A DNA stretch of 64,000 bases, taken from Bin95 sp965220855. GTDB taxonomy: Bacteria; Pseudomonadota; Alphaproteobacteria; Bin95. The number at the start of each line of letters is the position of its first letter. Position 1 is the first letter of the stretch. The position numbers and the translations under genes were made by a program. Positions 15,003 through 25,000 of the stretch are shown here, piece by piece. The notes below the pieces were generated by a model that did no database searches, had not been told where the DNA came from, and worked only from the letters and a program-made list of their open reading frames with translations. The stretch covers positions 124,001 through 188,000 of the forward strand of contig CBDCQY010000001.1 of assembly GCA_965220855.1 (NCBI GenBank), read 5' to 3'.

Positions 15003-17960
15003 TCAGCGTCGTCTGGCTGGCCGCGACCTCGATGCGCTCGATGCAGAACGGTCTGTCCTGGAGGGCTGTCGCAAGTTTCTTGTGTAGTGGCAGCGCGGGT
15101 AGTTCGAGCAGCCGAGGAAGCGCCCGAACTTGCCCATCCTGGTCTCCAGCCAACCGTCGCAGACAGGGCAGGCCTCGATTGTCCCGCCGCAGTCGCGGCA
15201 GCGCCAGGCCTCGCCCGACTTGACGGGAAGACCGGTCTTGCAGCTTGGGCAGGCGCGCACCGTATGCTCGCAGAGCGGAAAGTTCGAGCATCCGTAGAAG
15301 ATGTTTGCGCTGCGGGCATTTTCCCGGCGCACCAGCCGTCCGCCACGACACTGGGGACAGGGTACGTCGCTTTCCGGTGGGCGGCCGAATATCTCGACAT
15401 CGTAGCCGCCGTCGATCAGCTCGGTCACGAATTCCGAGGGCGGCCCGCCATCGGCAAGCAGAAAGGCCTGCCGTCTCGCCCGGGTGACGGCGACATAGAG
15501 CAGGCGCCTCTCCTCGGCGTTCGGATGGTTTTCCGGCGCCGCCAGCACAAGATCGAGCAGCGGGTCGTCGGCGATCTCGACCGGAAACCCGTACTTCCCC
15601 GAACAGAGACCGAGGACCACCGCATAGTCGGCCTCGAGACCCTTCGAGCGGTGTATGGTCATCCACGTGAAGCGAAGGCCCGGATACTGCTTCGGCAGCG
15701 CGTTCAGATTGCCGGGCCTGAGATGCCGGTAGCGTCCCAGCAGCAGCACCTCCGACATGCCGTCATGGCGACGCGCGTCCTCGGCGATCCGGTCGAGCGC
15801 TTCCTTGAGAAGCGGAACTTCCTGCTCGCCGGGAAGTCCGACATGAACCGCCGGCCGGTCGGACTTGCGCGTTGTGCGGACGGTCTTGCGGATTTGCGCC
15901 GGGTTGCGCAGCACGAAGTCGGTGGCGACCCCGGCGATGCGGTCGGCGCAGCGGAATGTGGTGGCCAGATCGATGCGCTCGAACGCGCCGAAATGGTCTC
16001 CGAACTCCCGCATGACGGCGATGTCCGAGCCGCCGAAGCGGTAGATCGCCTGCCAGTCGTCGCCGACCGCGAAGAGCTGCGATCCGGGCGCGCTGTCCAG
16101 CAGCGCCTTCAGCAGCCGCGCCCGGGAGGCCGAGATGTCCTGAAACTCATCGACCAGGATGTATCGGAACGGGTTGCGGTATCGCCCTTCCTCCACGAGA
16201 TCGGTCGCCCGGCCGATCATGTCGTGAAAGTCCACCTCCCCGGACCGGGAAAGCGCGTCCTGGTAGCGCTCGAAGATCGGACGGAACACCGCGAGGAAGG
16301 ACCGCGCCCGTATCGCGCCCTGGCCGGTTCCGGCGCGACGGTCGAGATCGGCAAAGGACAGACGGCTGCCCTTGAAGTGCTGCAGAAAGGTCGCCAGGAG
16401 CCGCGTGAACGGATCGATCCGCCCGCGTTCCTGGAGAATGGAAAACACCCCCTCGCGAGGGATCGGCGACAGGCTCACGCCGCGGGCCGCGAGCTTCTGT
16501 TCCAGGTTTCGGAGCAGCCTGCCGTCGGCCCGCTCGTGACTGAAGGTTTCGATCAGGACGGTGCCGTGCTCTGCATGGACGCGCCGCTTCCACGCCATCT
16601 CCTGTCGATACTGCGCCCCGTCGACGAAAGGCGCCGTGTTCCCCGCCGCGTCGATACCGAAATGCTCGATATAGATGCCGTGTTCGGGAAGGTGGAAGTC
16701 GGGCTTGTACTGGCGCTTCTCGGAGGTCGCCAGATCGTGCTCATAGGGAGCTTCGTACTCGTACTCGATACCGTTGAGGTAGAGAAAGTTCGCGATTTCG
16801 CATTCCTCGAAGCTGCGAACGGTCTCGTCCTTGAGCGAGCGGATGTCATATTTGCGAATGTAGTCGTGATACTCGCCCCAGTTTCTGAACGCATGCTCGC
16901 TCTTGTATGGCGCAAACCGCTCCTGGAACCATTCCTGCAGCGTCGCCGAGAAGCGTGAGTTCGCGAACAGATCGGCCACTATGCCCTTGAGCAGATCGAA
17001 CAGCTTGCGGTCGTTCTCCGCCGCTGCGGCGAGCGCCGGGCGCTTCCCTTCGGCCTCGCCGATGATCGCCATGCCGAGACTGTGGAATGTGCGCACCGTC
17101 ACGCCGCGCGCAACCGCCCCGCCAAGGCGCTTCTCCATCCGCTCCTGCATCTCGCTGCGGGCGTCGCGCGCAAAGGCGAGCAACAGCAATTCGGAGGGCT
17201 CGCGATACCCCTTCCGGATCAGCCAGCCCGTCTTGGCCACGATGACCGACGTCTTGCCGCTGCCGGCTGCGGCGACCACGAGGTTGCGCTGCTCGTCGAT
17301 GACGACCGCCTTGCGCTGCTCTTCCGTGAGCGGACGGGCCTCGATTCGGTCGAAGAGTTCGCGCGATCGGGCAAGCTCGTTGGCGATGAACGCCCTGTTC
17401 GCGTCTGCCCGGGCTTCGTCCGGTCGTTCGATGAACCCCAGAATGTCCCGCAGCATGGCGATTTCCGGAGCATCGGACAGACTTGCGGGCCAGCGCGCGG
17501 AGAACCCGCCGGCGGCCGTTTGCGCCTCGGCCTCAAGATCGCCAAGCGCGTTGGCGGTGAGATATCTCGGCGGGTCGGCCAGCGCCGCCAGTCGCTCATG
17601 CACGGGGCGGAGCGCTTCGAGTTGCCCTGCAAGCGCGTCGCGCCACCAGTCGCATCTGGCCGTTTCGATGGCTTCGGCCAGGCCCCCTGCATCGGCGCGA
17701 GGCAGCCCCGAAACATGCGCGCTGCCCGTGGCATGACGGATGCGAATGCCGGAATAGAAGCTGCCGCCCGCTACATCGACCGCCTCCACGTCGACCAGGG
17801 GAATGTCGGAGAAGCGCGAACCGAAGACCAGCCGGACCGCTTCGGCGCTCACCGATGCCGCCCGGGCATGACGCGGATGCAGGATCGCGAGCAGAAATCC
17901 GGCCAGCCCGGTGCGTCCGGTCTCGAATAGGAGACCGGCGCCCGGATCGGACCGAGGCAT
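15003..17960 (-). CDS. UvrD/HelD-type SF1 helicase with C-terminal topoisomerase-type zinc fingers
   Basis: A 985-aa protein resembling DNA helicase IV. Walker A is VVAAAGSGKTSV at about residue 230, ILVDEFQDIS is the DEAD-like motif II, FAVGDDWQAIYRFGGSD is motif III, and LLYVAVTRARR is motif VI. The C-terminal about 100 residues hold topoisomerase-type C4 zinc fingers (CPQCRGGRLVRR ... CSNFPLCEH, CPSCKTGLP, then CPVCDGWLETR ... CSNYPRCHY). ATG 17960 has AGGTG 5 nt upstream; a TTG at 18023 is less likely. It converges on the relaxase with a 52-bp gap. The zinc fingers suggest binding of single-stranded or damaged DNA. Its role in the element is not clear. Confidence 0.88.
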   Translation of the reverse strand: MPRSDPGAGLLFETGRTGLAGFLLAILHPRHARAASVSAEAVRLVFGSRFSDIPLVDVEAVDVAGGSFYSGIRIRHATGSAHVSGLPRADAGGLAEAIETARCDWWRDALAGQLEALRPVHERLAALADPPRYLTANALGDLEAEAQTAAGGFSARWPASLSDAPEIAMLRDILGFIERPDEARADANRAFIANELARSRELFDRIEARPLTEEQRKAVVIDEQRNLVVAAAGSGKTSVIVAKTGWLIRKGYREPSELLLLAFARDARSEMQERMEKRLGGAVARGVTVRTFHSLGMAIIGEAEGKRPALAAAAENDRKLFDLLKGIVADLFANSRFSATLQEWFQERFAPYKSEHAFRNWGEYHDYIRKYDIRSLKDETVRSFEECEIANFLYLNGIEYEYEAPYEHDLATSEKRQYKPDFHLPEHGIYIEHFGIDAAGNTAPFVDGAQYRQEMAWKRRVHAEHGTVLIETFSHERADGRLLRNLEQKLAARGVSLSPIPREGVFSILQERGRIDPFTRLLATFLQHFKGSRLSFADLDRRAGTGQGAIRARSFLAVFRPIFERYQDALSRSGEVDFHDMIGRATDLVEEGRYRNPFRYILVDEFQDISASRARLLKALLDSAPGSQLFAVGDDWQAIYRFGGSDIAVMREFGDHFGAFERIDLATTFRCADRIAGVATDFVLRNPAQIRKTVRTTRKSDRPAVHVGLPGEQEVPLLKEALDRIAEDARRHDGMSEVLLLGRYRHLRPGNLNALPKQYPGLRFTWMTIHRSKGLEADYAVVLGLCSGKYGFPVEIADDPLLDLVLAAPENHPNAEERRLLYVAVTRARRQAFLLADGGPPSEFVTELIDGGYDVEIFGRPPESDVPCPQCRGGRLVRRENARSANIFYGCSNFPLCEHTVRACPSCKTGLPVKSGEAWRCRDCGGTIEACPVCDGWLETRMGKFGRFLGCSNYPRCHYTRNLRQPSRTDRSASSASRSRPARRR

Positions 17961-18087
17961 GGAGCACCTGGCGTGTGGCGATATCGCCAGAGTTTCTCTC
18001 AATCTTCTGCGCGTGTTGTTCAACGGGCAGGCATTGCCGAGGACACGTTATGCCGAAGCCTTGCCGGAAATTCACGATCCAATGCGC

Positions 18088-18474
18088 TCACGCGGGACCG
18101 TCTTCCATCGTCTCCGCCATCACGCGGCGCGCCGCGACGACGATGTCGTCAAGCTCACTTGCCCGCCGGGCGTCGAGCGCTTGCTCCCGGTTCATGGTGG
18201 CCAGCACGTAGGTCATGCGCCACATGGACTCGATGAGCGCGAGATGTCCGGGTGTCACCGTGGCCGGGGGAGCCTTGCCCAGCCGATCCTCGGCGAGGGC
18301 GAGAGCGCCGGCGCGGACGAGTTCGCCGGCCGGGATTCCGTGTCGCGTGGCGGCCCGCTCGATCACCTGCCATTCGGAATCGGAGAAGCGGATGGAGCGT
18401 GGCTGGCGCGCACCGCTTCCCTTTTCGCCTGCTCTGCTGGACGTTGTTGGCGTTTTGTGATCGCCTTTCCGCAT
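18088..18474 (-). CDS. Ribbon-helix-helix / MobC-like accessory protein
   Basis: A 128-aa protein with a charged N-terminus followed by RSIRFSDSEWQVIERAA, GIPAGELVRAGALAL and a helical C-terminal part. The RSIRFSDSEW pattern is a typical ribbon-helix-helix start. Small proteins of this kind accompany relaxases in mobilizable elements and bind near oriT. It is separated from the relaxase by the helicase gene, so the pairing is inference. It lies 127 bp upstream of the helicase on the same strand and may share its transcript. Confidence 0.55.
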   Translation of the reverse strand: MRKGDHKTPTTSSRAGEKGSGARQPRSIRFSDSEWQVIERAATRHGIPAGELVRAGALALAEDRLGKAPPATVTPGHLALIESMWRMTYVLATMNREQALDARRASELDDIVVAARRVMAETMEDGPA

Positions 18475-19159
18475 CCTTTCTGCACTCCCCGGCTTACTTC
18501 ATCGGACGATTGCGGCCACTCCTCGTCCTGGACCGACACTCCGGCGGACGCTCTCCGGTCGAAACCGCAGGCATCGACAAGATCGTCGTGACCCCAGGTC
18601 AACCCGACACCGGGACCGTCTCCATGCACCTCGGCAGGCATGGCCATGGGCCGGATATCGGTCTCGGCGGGGTTGGGTCGGACGCGTATGCTTTGCAGTC
18701 AGAGGGTAACACATCGTCATACGCGGTGCACCCAGGAGCGCCCGATCTGGCTGCTCGACCCGGCAGAGGCCGACAGGGATGCGCACTCGTGCAACGAATG
18801 GCGTATGCCCTGAGAACACGCACTCGTTCCGTGGTGCGCGTGGCTATCTATGGCGTTGAAAAGGCACCGAAATACTGGACAGGCGTGCGCATGGCATACC
18901 CCGCAGGGGACCTGCGTCCGGTGTGACGGAGAAAACCGCCCCGCGCGGTCAGGGACGGCGAATCGGTCGAGCGAGCGAGGGGGAATGCAACGCAGGCGCG
19001 GAACGCGCTGCGGAGCCGCCGCGGCGATTGAGCGGGGCGCGCGTGCAGGGGGAACTGCATGGGGCGGTGCGCGGCGCGACGGCGGAAGCATCGTCGGCGC
19101 GGTTCGCACTTTGCGCGGCGCGAATGCAGGGCGCGGTGCGAGCATTGCCGTCCGGCGGT
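18475..19159. other. Non-coding stretch, about 690 bp
   Basis: It lies upstream of the ribbon-helix-helix gene and downstream of the DUF2493 gene. Overlapping open frames on both strands have Arg/Ala/Pro-rich GC-shadow composition, and I accept none. It is one of the larger empty gaps in the mobilization region and so a place to look for oriT. I found no convincing nick motif by eye. Confidence 0.45.
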
Positions 19160-19196
19160 AACGGGCCGCGCCGCCGGGGTGACGACGCGGCCCGTT
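19160..19196 (-). terminator. Hairpin after the DUF2493 gene
   Basis: A perfect 11-bp GC-rich stem (19160-19170 with 19186-19196) around a 15-nt loop starts 14 bp after the stop of the minus-strand DUF2493 gene. There is no T-tract, so it may be a weak terminator or an mRNA-stabilising hairpin. Confidence 0.45.
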
Positions 19197-19209
19197 GCGG
19201 TGCTGCGGG

Positions 19210-20127
19210 TCAGGCGGCGACCTTGTGCACGGGGATGCCGAGCTGCACGGCCTTCTCGACGAGGTTGTCGGTGATGCCGGAGCCGGGGAAGGCGATGACG
19301 CCCTTCGGCAGCAGGTTCAGCAGCTCGTCGTTGCGCCGGAAGGGGGCGGCGCGGCCGTGGGCGTTCCAGTCCGGCTTGCAGACGACCTGGTGCACGCCGC
19401 GCTGCTCGGCCCACTGCGCCGCGAGCCTCTCGACACCGGGGCCGCCGCCATGCACCAGCACCATGTCGGGATATTTGGCGCGGACGCGGTCGAGCCTGGC
19501 GAACACCGCGCTCGCATCGCCGACCTGCTTGCCGCCGGCGATGGCGACCAGGGTGCCCTCCGGCAGATGCGCCCGCGTCTCGCGGTCCTTGCGGGCGCGC
19601 TGGAAGTCGCGGGCGTCGATGGCCGCCGAGGTGAGCTTGCCGGTCTGGCTGGTGTGGCTGCCACGCCTCGGGCGCCAGACCTCGCGGGTGATGTTGCGAT
19701 ACTGTTCGGCCAGCGCGTCGCGCATCCGCTCGAAGGCGTCGCGGCGGTCGCCCAGGTTCTGCGCCCGGTCGGTCAGCAGTTCGAGCTCGCGGGCCTTGAC
19801 CTCGGTGCCGTCCTGGGCGCGTTCGAGGTCGCGCATCTCGGGCGTGAGGCGGTCGATGCTGCGGTCGAGCCTGCGCACCTGGGCGTCGAAGGCATTGACG
19901 ATGCCCCAGAGCAGGTGCTCGCGCTCGTCGGCGAGCTGGAAGCCGTCGGGGGCGACGCCCTCGGCCATGATGCGGAAGGCTTCGCTGCTGGCGGCGATGG
20001 CCTCGTCGCGATCCCAGACCTCGCGGGGGTCGTGCTCGTCGCGCTCCGGGGTTGCGCCGAAGAGGGCGGCCTGTTCGCAGACGGTGGCGGTGACGGACAG
20101 CGCCCGGTGGGTGTCGGTGTCGTACAT
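19210..20127 (-). CDS. DUF2493 (SLOG-like) domain protein
   Basis: A 305-aa protein. The C-terminal 120 residues carry a DUF2493 domain: VAIAGGKQVGDASAVFARLD, LVHGGGPGVERLAAQWAEQ and VIAFPGSGITDNLVEKA. This is a Rossmann-like SLOG fold expected to bind a nucleotide or nucleotide-derived ligand. The N-terminal two thirds is helical and partly coiled coil. ATG 20127 is preceded by GAGGAG at good spacing. DUF2493 genes are regular companions of SSB and mobilization genes on alphaproteobacterial plasmids and integrative elements, but their role there is not established. Confidence 0.82.
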   Translation of the reverse strand: MYDTDTHRALSVTATVCEQAALFGATPERDEHDPREVWDRDEAIAASSEAFRIMAEGVAPDGFQLADEREHLLWGIVNAFDAQVRRLDRSIDRLTPEMRDLERAQDGTEVKARELELLTDRAQNLGDRRDAFERMRDALAEQYRNITREVWRPRRGSHTSQTGKLTSAAIDARDFQRARKDRETRAHLPEGTLVAIAGGKQVGDASAVFARLDRVRAKYPDMVLVHGGGPGVERLAAQWAEQRGVHQVVCKPDWNAHGRAAPFRRNDELLNLLPKGVIAFPGSGITDNLVEKAVQLGIPVHKVAA

Positions 20128-20534
20128 GATGAACTCCTCGCTTGCGTTGGAGGCCTTGCGGCCCGTTGACCGGTGCGGTGCTCGCTCCGGCGTCTGTCTC
20201 ATTGGGACACGCGCGCGGAGCGGAGCCACCGGGACCGGAATGAATGGCCCGGCGCGGTGCGCGAGTGGTGCGGGCGCACAAGCGAGCGCAGCGAGCGCGG
20301 AGCCACGGTCGCGCGCCGCGCCGGGCCTAGGCGCGCCAGCGCCGTTTCATTGCGAGTCCCGGCCGGAACGGAGCGCAAGCGGAGTGGAGGACCCCGAAGG
20401 GGTTGGCGTAGTGAGCACGTGTGGCACGATGAGACAGACAGAGGAGAGAGCGTTTCTCTCCACCTGCACCGACCCCTTCTGCGGTGCAGCCTGCACGGCC
20501 TTCGGGATGAAGCGCCGGCCGTGCCGCTGCGCAT
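20128..20534. other. Non-coding stretch, about 400 bp
   Basis: Spacer between the 75-aa gene and the DUF2493 gene. It is very GC-rich with purine-run repeats, including a short hairpin near 20450-20470. I find no supported gene. It probably holds the DUF2493 promoter. Confidence 0.45.
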
Positions 20535-20762
20535 TCATCGGAACGGATGCGTCCGCAGTCGCTGCACGGCGACCTCGCGGATGCGGGCGCGGTCGCGCAC
20601 GGCGATCCAGCCCCTGGGGTCCTCGTCGAGATGGACCAGATAGACCCGCCGTCCGGGCTTCAGGATGTCGTCCTGGGCGTGGACGCCGCCCACACAGGCG
20701 CCGTCGGCGTCACGGATGCGGGACTCGGTCGGGGTGATGCGTTCGAAGGCGATCTCGCTCAT
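20535..20762 (-). CDS. Small conserved-looking protein of unknown function, 75 aa
   Basis: The product begins MSEIAFERITPTESRIRD, has GVHAQDDILKPGRRVYLVHL in the middle and ends in a basic stretch. ATG 20762 has GGAG upstream. It starts 80 bp after the SSB stop on the same strand and probably shares the SSB transcript. The composition (acidic and hydrophobic alternation, few Arg/Pro runs) looks like real coding sequence, unlike the overlapping frames. I do not recognise the family. Confidence 0.6.
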   Translation of the reverse strand: MSEIAFERITPTESRIRDADGACVGGVHAQDDILKPGRRVYLVHLDEDPRGWIAVRDRARIREVAVQRLRTHPFR

Positions 20763-20842
20763 CGGGATGCTCCAGCCTGGCGAAAAGAAGATCGGGCCGA
20801 CGCGCGCGGCGCCGGCCCGATGGGTGGGGGATTGCGACGGCC

Positions 20843-21289
20843 TCAGAACGGCAGGTCGTCGTCGGCAGCCTCCGCAGGCGCCGGGGCGGCGGTCCCGGCA
20901 TCGGTTGCCGGCTCCGTCGTCGGCGGCGCGGCGCCGTTCGCCTTGTCGAGGAACTGGACGCGCCCGCCGGGCACCAGCAGGATCTCGGTCGAGAAGCGGT
21001 CCGCATCCTCGCCGTCGCGCTTCCAGCGCCGCGTCTGCAGCTTGCCCGCGACATAGACCAGCCGGCCCTTCTTCGCGTTCTTGCTCAGCATGTCCACCAG
21101 CCCGTCCTGGAAGGTGACGATGCGGTGCCACTCGGTGCGGTCCACCCGCTCGCCGGAGTTGCGGTCGAGATAGCTCTCGTCGGTGGCGACGCTGAAGTTG
21201 GCGACGCGCCCGCCCGAGACGAGGTTGTTCACGGTGACGTCGGCGCCGATGCGCCCGATGAGTTCCGCGCGATTGAGTCCGAATGCCAT
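20843..21289 (-). CDS. ssb: Single-stranded DNA-binding protein
   Basis: A 148-aa SSB. The OB-fold spans about residues 1-115 with LIGRIGADVTVNNLVSGGRV, ESYLDRNSGERVDRTEWHRI and KGRLVYVAGKLQTRRW. A Pro/Ala-rich linker ends in the acidic tip DDDLPF, which in bacterial SSBs docks partner proteins. ATG 21289 gives the normal family start; the longer frame from 21370 would add 27 unrelated residues. The protein is shorter than a typical chromosomal SSB, and copies of this kind are common on mobile elements, where they protect the transferred single strand. Confidence 0.93.
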   Translation of the reverse strand: MAFGLNRAELIGRIGADVTVNNLVSGGRVANFSVATDESYLDRNSGERVDRTEWHRIVTFQDGLVDMLSKNAKKGRLVYVAGKLQTRRWKRDGEDADRFSTEILLVPGGRVQFLDKANGAAPPTTEPATDAGTAAPAPAEAADDDLPF

Positions 21290-21378
21290 GGTCTGTCTCC
21301 TTGTCGATGACGATGGGTTGGCGAGCGGGGGGAGCCTCTCTCCGGCCCCCCATCCGCTCGCTTTCTTCAAGCCCTCCT

Positions 21379-21534
21379 CTACCTCCCCTCCGCCATGACG
21401 GCGCGGTCGGGGCAGCGCCGGGCGAGGTCGTCGGCAAGCGTCTCGCGCACGGCCTGGGCGTCGAGGCCGATCTCTTGGAGAAGCTCTGTGGCGGACGGGT
21501 CGATGGGGTCGTGGTCGATGTCGATGCCGAACAT
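21379..21534 (-). CDS. Small hypothetical protein, 51 aa
   Basis: A short gene starting MFGIDIDHDPIDPSATELLQ with ATG at 21534 and an AGAGG 9 nt upstream. The product is acidic and predicted mostly helical. It lies 89 bp upstream of ssb on the same strand. It is supported only by composition and a plausible ribosome site. I recognise no family. Confidence 0.4.
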   Translation of the reverse strand: MFGIDIDHDPIDPSATELLQEIGLDAQAVRETLADDLARRCPDRAVMAEGR

Positions 21535-22003
21535 GGGCGATGCCTCTTTCGCGGTTGCCGCGCCCGGCGTGAGAGGAACCCTCCCTCCCGCCTTCAGGGC
21601 GCTCGCCCGGCGCGCGCGAAACTCCCCCTCCGGGGAGCGAGGCGACAGGGATCGGTTGGACGGCGCGAGACAGGAGGCCACCCGGCTGCTTGAAAGCGGA
21701 GCCCGCCCCGTCGGCGACGGTGGAGCGGTCAAGGAGGCTTCGGATCGTCGAGGCACTCGCGCAAGCCGCCCGTCGCGGCGCGCGTTGTGGCGCGACAGCG
21801 ATGCCGATGCGGCCGGGCAGCTCGGGACGGCGGAGTGCGCCGCGCGCCGTGCGCTCTATCCGGCAGCGGTCAGCGCGCCGGCGGCGATCGCATGGCGAGG
21901 GTTCGTGCGGCGCGGGCGAGCACCGCCGAGGGCGGGCCAGCTGCGCAGCAGGCCCGTCGGGAGGCAGAGCGCCTCAGGCCGGCGATGCCGGCCCGACGCC
22001 CCG
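21535..22003. other. Non-coding stretch, about 470 bp
   Basis: It lies between the autotransporter stop and the 51-aa gene, both on the minus strand. Frames here are Arg/Ala/Pro-rich shadows. I see no hairpin with a T-tract and no repeat. Confidence 0.45.
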
Positions 22004-25000
22004 TCAGAAGTTCAGCCGCAGGTCCATGCCGATGCGGGTGTCGGGCTCGCCGCCGGCGCGGTGGCCGGCCGTCAGCGCGGCGTCGATGCCACCCCGGGCG
22101 AAGCCGACGCCCGTGCGGTAGTGCTGCGTGCGCGGCTCACCGCTGAGGGTCAGTTCCGCAAAGGGCGTCAGCAGGCCGCCGGCCGCCGCAAAGCCGTAGC
22201 CGGCGCGCGCTGTCATGGAGAGGCGTTGCGGCGCGTCAGCGCGCGCCTTATCGAAGAGGCGCTCGCGCTCCAGAACGCCGCCCTGCTGCGGCCCCCAGGC
22301 CGGGCCGAGCGCGAGCGACAGGCCGTGCCCGTCGGCGGACGGGTTCAGCCGCGCCTCCAGGCTCGCGCCCCATTCCCGCATCCCGTCGGCGGAGTGCAGC
22401 GCCAGCCAGTGGCTGGACGCATCGAGACCGAAGCGTCCGCCCGCAGACGCCAGACGCGCGCCGCCGCTCAACTCCATGCCGATCCCGGTCACACCGTCGC
22501 CGCTGTCCTTGCGAACCGCCAGCGCGCCGCGCGGCTGAAGCAGCCAGCCAGACCCGGACGAAAGCGCAATGCCGTCATGCGACGCTTCCGCGCCGCCTCT
22601 CAGACGCCAGTTCGTCGCCTTCAGATCGCCGATCGATGTCGCCGACGAACCCTCCGTCTCGATCCGCGCCAGGCTCACACCGCCAAACGCCGACCAGGAG
22701 AAGCCGCCCCGCCGGGCCACCGGCAGACGCCCGCTCACCGAACCCGCCAGCAGCGACAGGTCCGCCTGCTCCCCATCGCCCTCCGACGCCCGATGCGTCG
22801 CCTCGCCCGCGCCCCGGCCCAGCACCGCGCGCAGCGCGCCGCCATTGCCGGTCGTCACCTGCACATAGGGCCACACCGTCGTCAGAGAGGTCTCCAGACG
22901 GCCCCCGGACTCGTCAAGCCGGTAATCCGCTTCGCTCTTGCCCTGCGAGAGCGCCAGACCGGCCGTCAGCCCCCCGTCCAGGCGCGCATCCACGCCCAGC
23001 CAGCCCGTCCGTTGCTCGCCGTCCCAGCTGCCGCCATCCTTGCGGCCCTCGAAGCCCCGCCAGTCGCCCCGACCCCACACCGTCCAGCCGGGACCGCCCG
23101 GAGCCGCGCCCGACGCCGCCAGCGGCAGGGTGAAGGCGCTGCCGCGCAACAGGGACGACCCGTCCATGGAATAGCCCATCGGCGTCGCCCGGACACCCCG
23201 GCGGTCCGGCCGGTCCCAACGGTCCCGGCGATAGCGATCGACGACCGGCGGCGCGCCGCCGATCCGACGACCGGCCAGAGACAGGCCCGGCCCGCCCGGC
23301 GCCGCATCGAAACGCCGCCCGATAACATCGACCGCGCCGGCGAGCGTCGCCCGCGCCGTCGCCGCCAGCATGTGCTTCAGCGCCCGCCGCTCCATTTCCG
23401 CCGTCGTCACTTCAATGGTGAAGGACAGCGTGGCCGCATCCGACTCCGACCTGTTGAAGTCCGCGTCCACCGCCCGCCAACTGTAGGTCAGGGCCTCCTG
23501 CAGCGCCGTCGGCGCGCCGGTGATTTGCCGCGTCGAGGCGTCAAGGCTCAGCCCGTCCGGCAGTTCGGGCGTGAGCGTGTAGCTCAGCGCGCCATTGCCG
23601 CCGCTCGCCGCCGGCAATTGCAGCACGCCAATCGTCCGATCCAGCGCGTAACTCTGGTCGGCAATGGCCGCGTCGCCGAAACTCGGCGCCGTATCCGCCT
23701 CCACCGCGATGGCGAAGGTCAGCGTCGCTTCGTCATTGTCCCGGTCCGCCACCCGGTATGTATAGGACGCCGCCGGCTGTAGCGTCGTCGGCGCGCCGGC
23801 GATCTGCCGCATGGACGCGTCGAAGCTCAGCCCGACGGGAAGATCGGGTGAAATCGAGTAGCTCAGCGCCCCGTTGCCGCCCGTGGCCCGGGGAAGTTGC
23901 AGCGCGTCGATCGCCGCGTTCTGCGCGTAAACCCGGTCGGCGATCGCCGCATCGCCGAAACCCGGCGCCATGTCCGCCTCCACCGCGATGGTGAAGGTCA
24001 GCGTCGCTTCGTCATTGTCCTGGTCCGCCACCCTGTATGTATAGGACGCCGCCGACTGTAGCGTCGTCGGCGCGCCGGCGATCTGCCGTGTCGAGGCGTC
24101 GAAGCTCAGCCCGGCGGGAAGATCGGGCGTGAGCGTATAGCTCAGCGCGCCATTGCCCCCGCTCGCCGCCGGCAGTTGCAGCGCGCGGATGGCCCGGCCC
24201 TGCGACCAGCTTCGGTCCGCAATGGCCGCGTCGCCGAAACCCGGCGCCGCGTCCGCCTCCACCGCGATGGTGAAGGTCAGCATCGCTTCGTCACCGTCCT
24301 CATCCGCCGCCTTCCAGCTGTAGGTCGCGGCCGGCTGTATCGCCGTCGGCGCGCCGGCGATCTGCCGCGTCGAGGCGTCGAAGCTCAGCCCGGCGGGAAG
24401 ATCGGGCGTGAGCGTATAGCTCAGCGCGCCATTGCCGCTGCTCGCCGCCGGCAGTTGCAGCGCGCGGATGGCCCTGCCCTGCGACCAGCTTCGGTCGGCA
24501 ATGGCCGCGTCGCCGAAGCTTGGAACCCTGTCCGCCTCCAGCACCGCGATGGTGAAGGTCAGCGTGACTTTGTCACCGTCCGCATCCGTCGCCTTGTAGA
24601 CATAAGGCGTCGCCGGCTGCATCGCCCCCGCCGCGCCGGTAATTTGCCGCGTCGAGGCGTCGAAGCTGAGCCCGTCAGGAAGATCGGGTGAGATCGAGTA
24701 GCGGATCTCCCCGTTGCCGCTCGTAGCGTTCGGCAACTGCAGCGCGCCGACCGCCGAACCGCTGCGCGTAGTCAGGTCGGCAATGGTTGCGTCGCCGAAG
24801 TCTGGCGTCGTGTCCGCCCCCACCGCGATGGTGAAGGTCAGCGTCGCTTCGTCGCCGTCCTCGTCCGCCACCTTGTAGGTATAGGAGGCCGCCGACTGCG
24901 CCGTATTCGGCGTGCCGGAAATCTGCCGCGTCGAGGCGTCGAAGCTCAGCCCGCGGGGCAGAGCGGGCGTGACCGAATAGGTCAGGGGGCCATTGCCGCC

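Noticed and set aside
18363..18647. A 94-aa minus-strand frame upstream of the ribbon-helix-helix gene
   Set aside because: It overlaps the start of that gene by 112 nt, and no family or ribosome site supports it.
18848..20281. A 477-aa minus-strand frame over the DUF2493 gene
   Set aside because: Arg/Pro/Ala-rich shadow. The DUF2493 domain is in the other frame.
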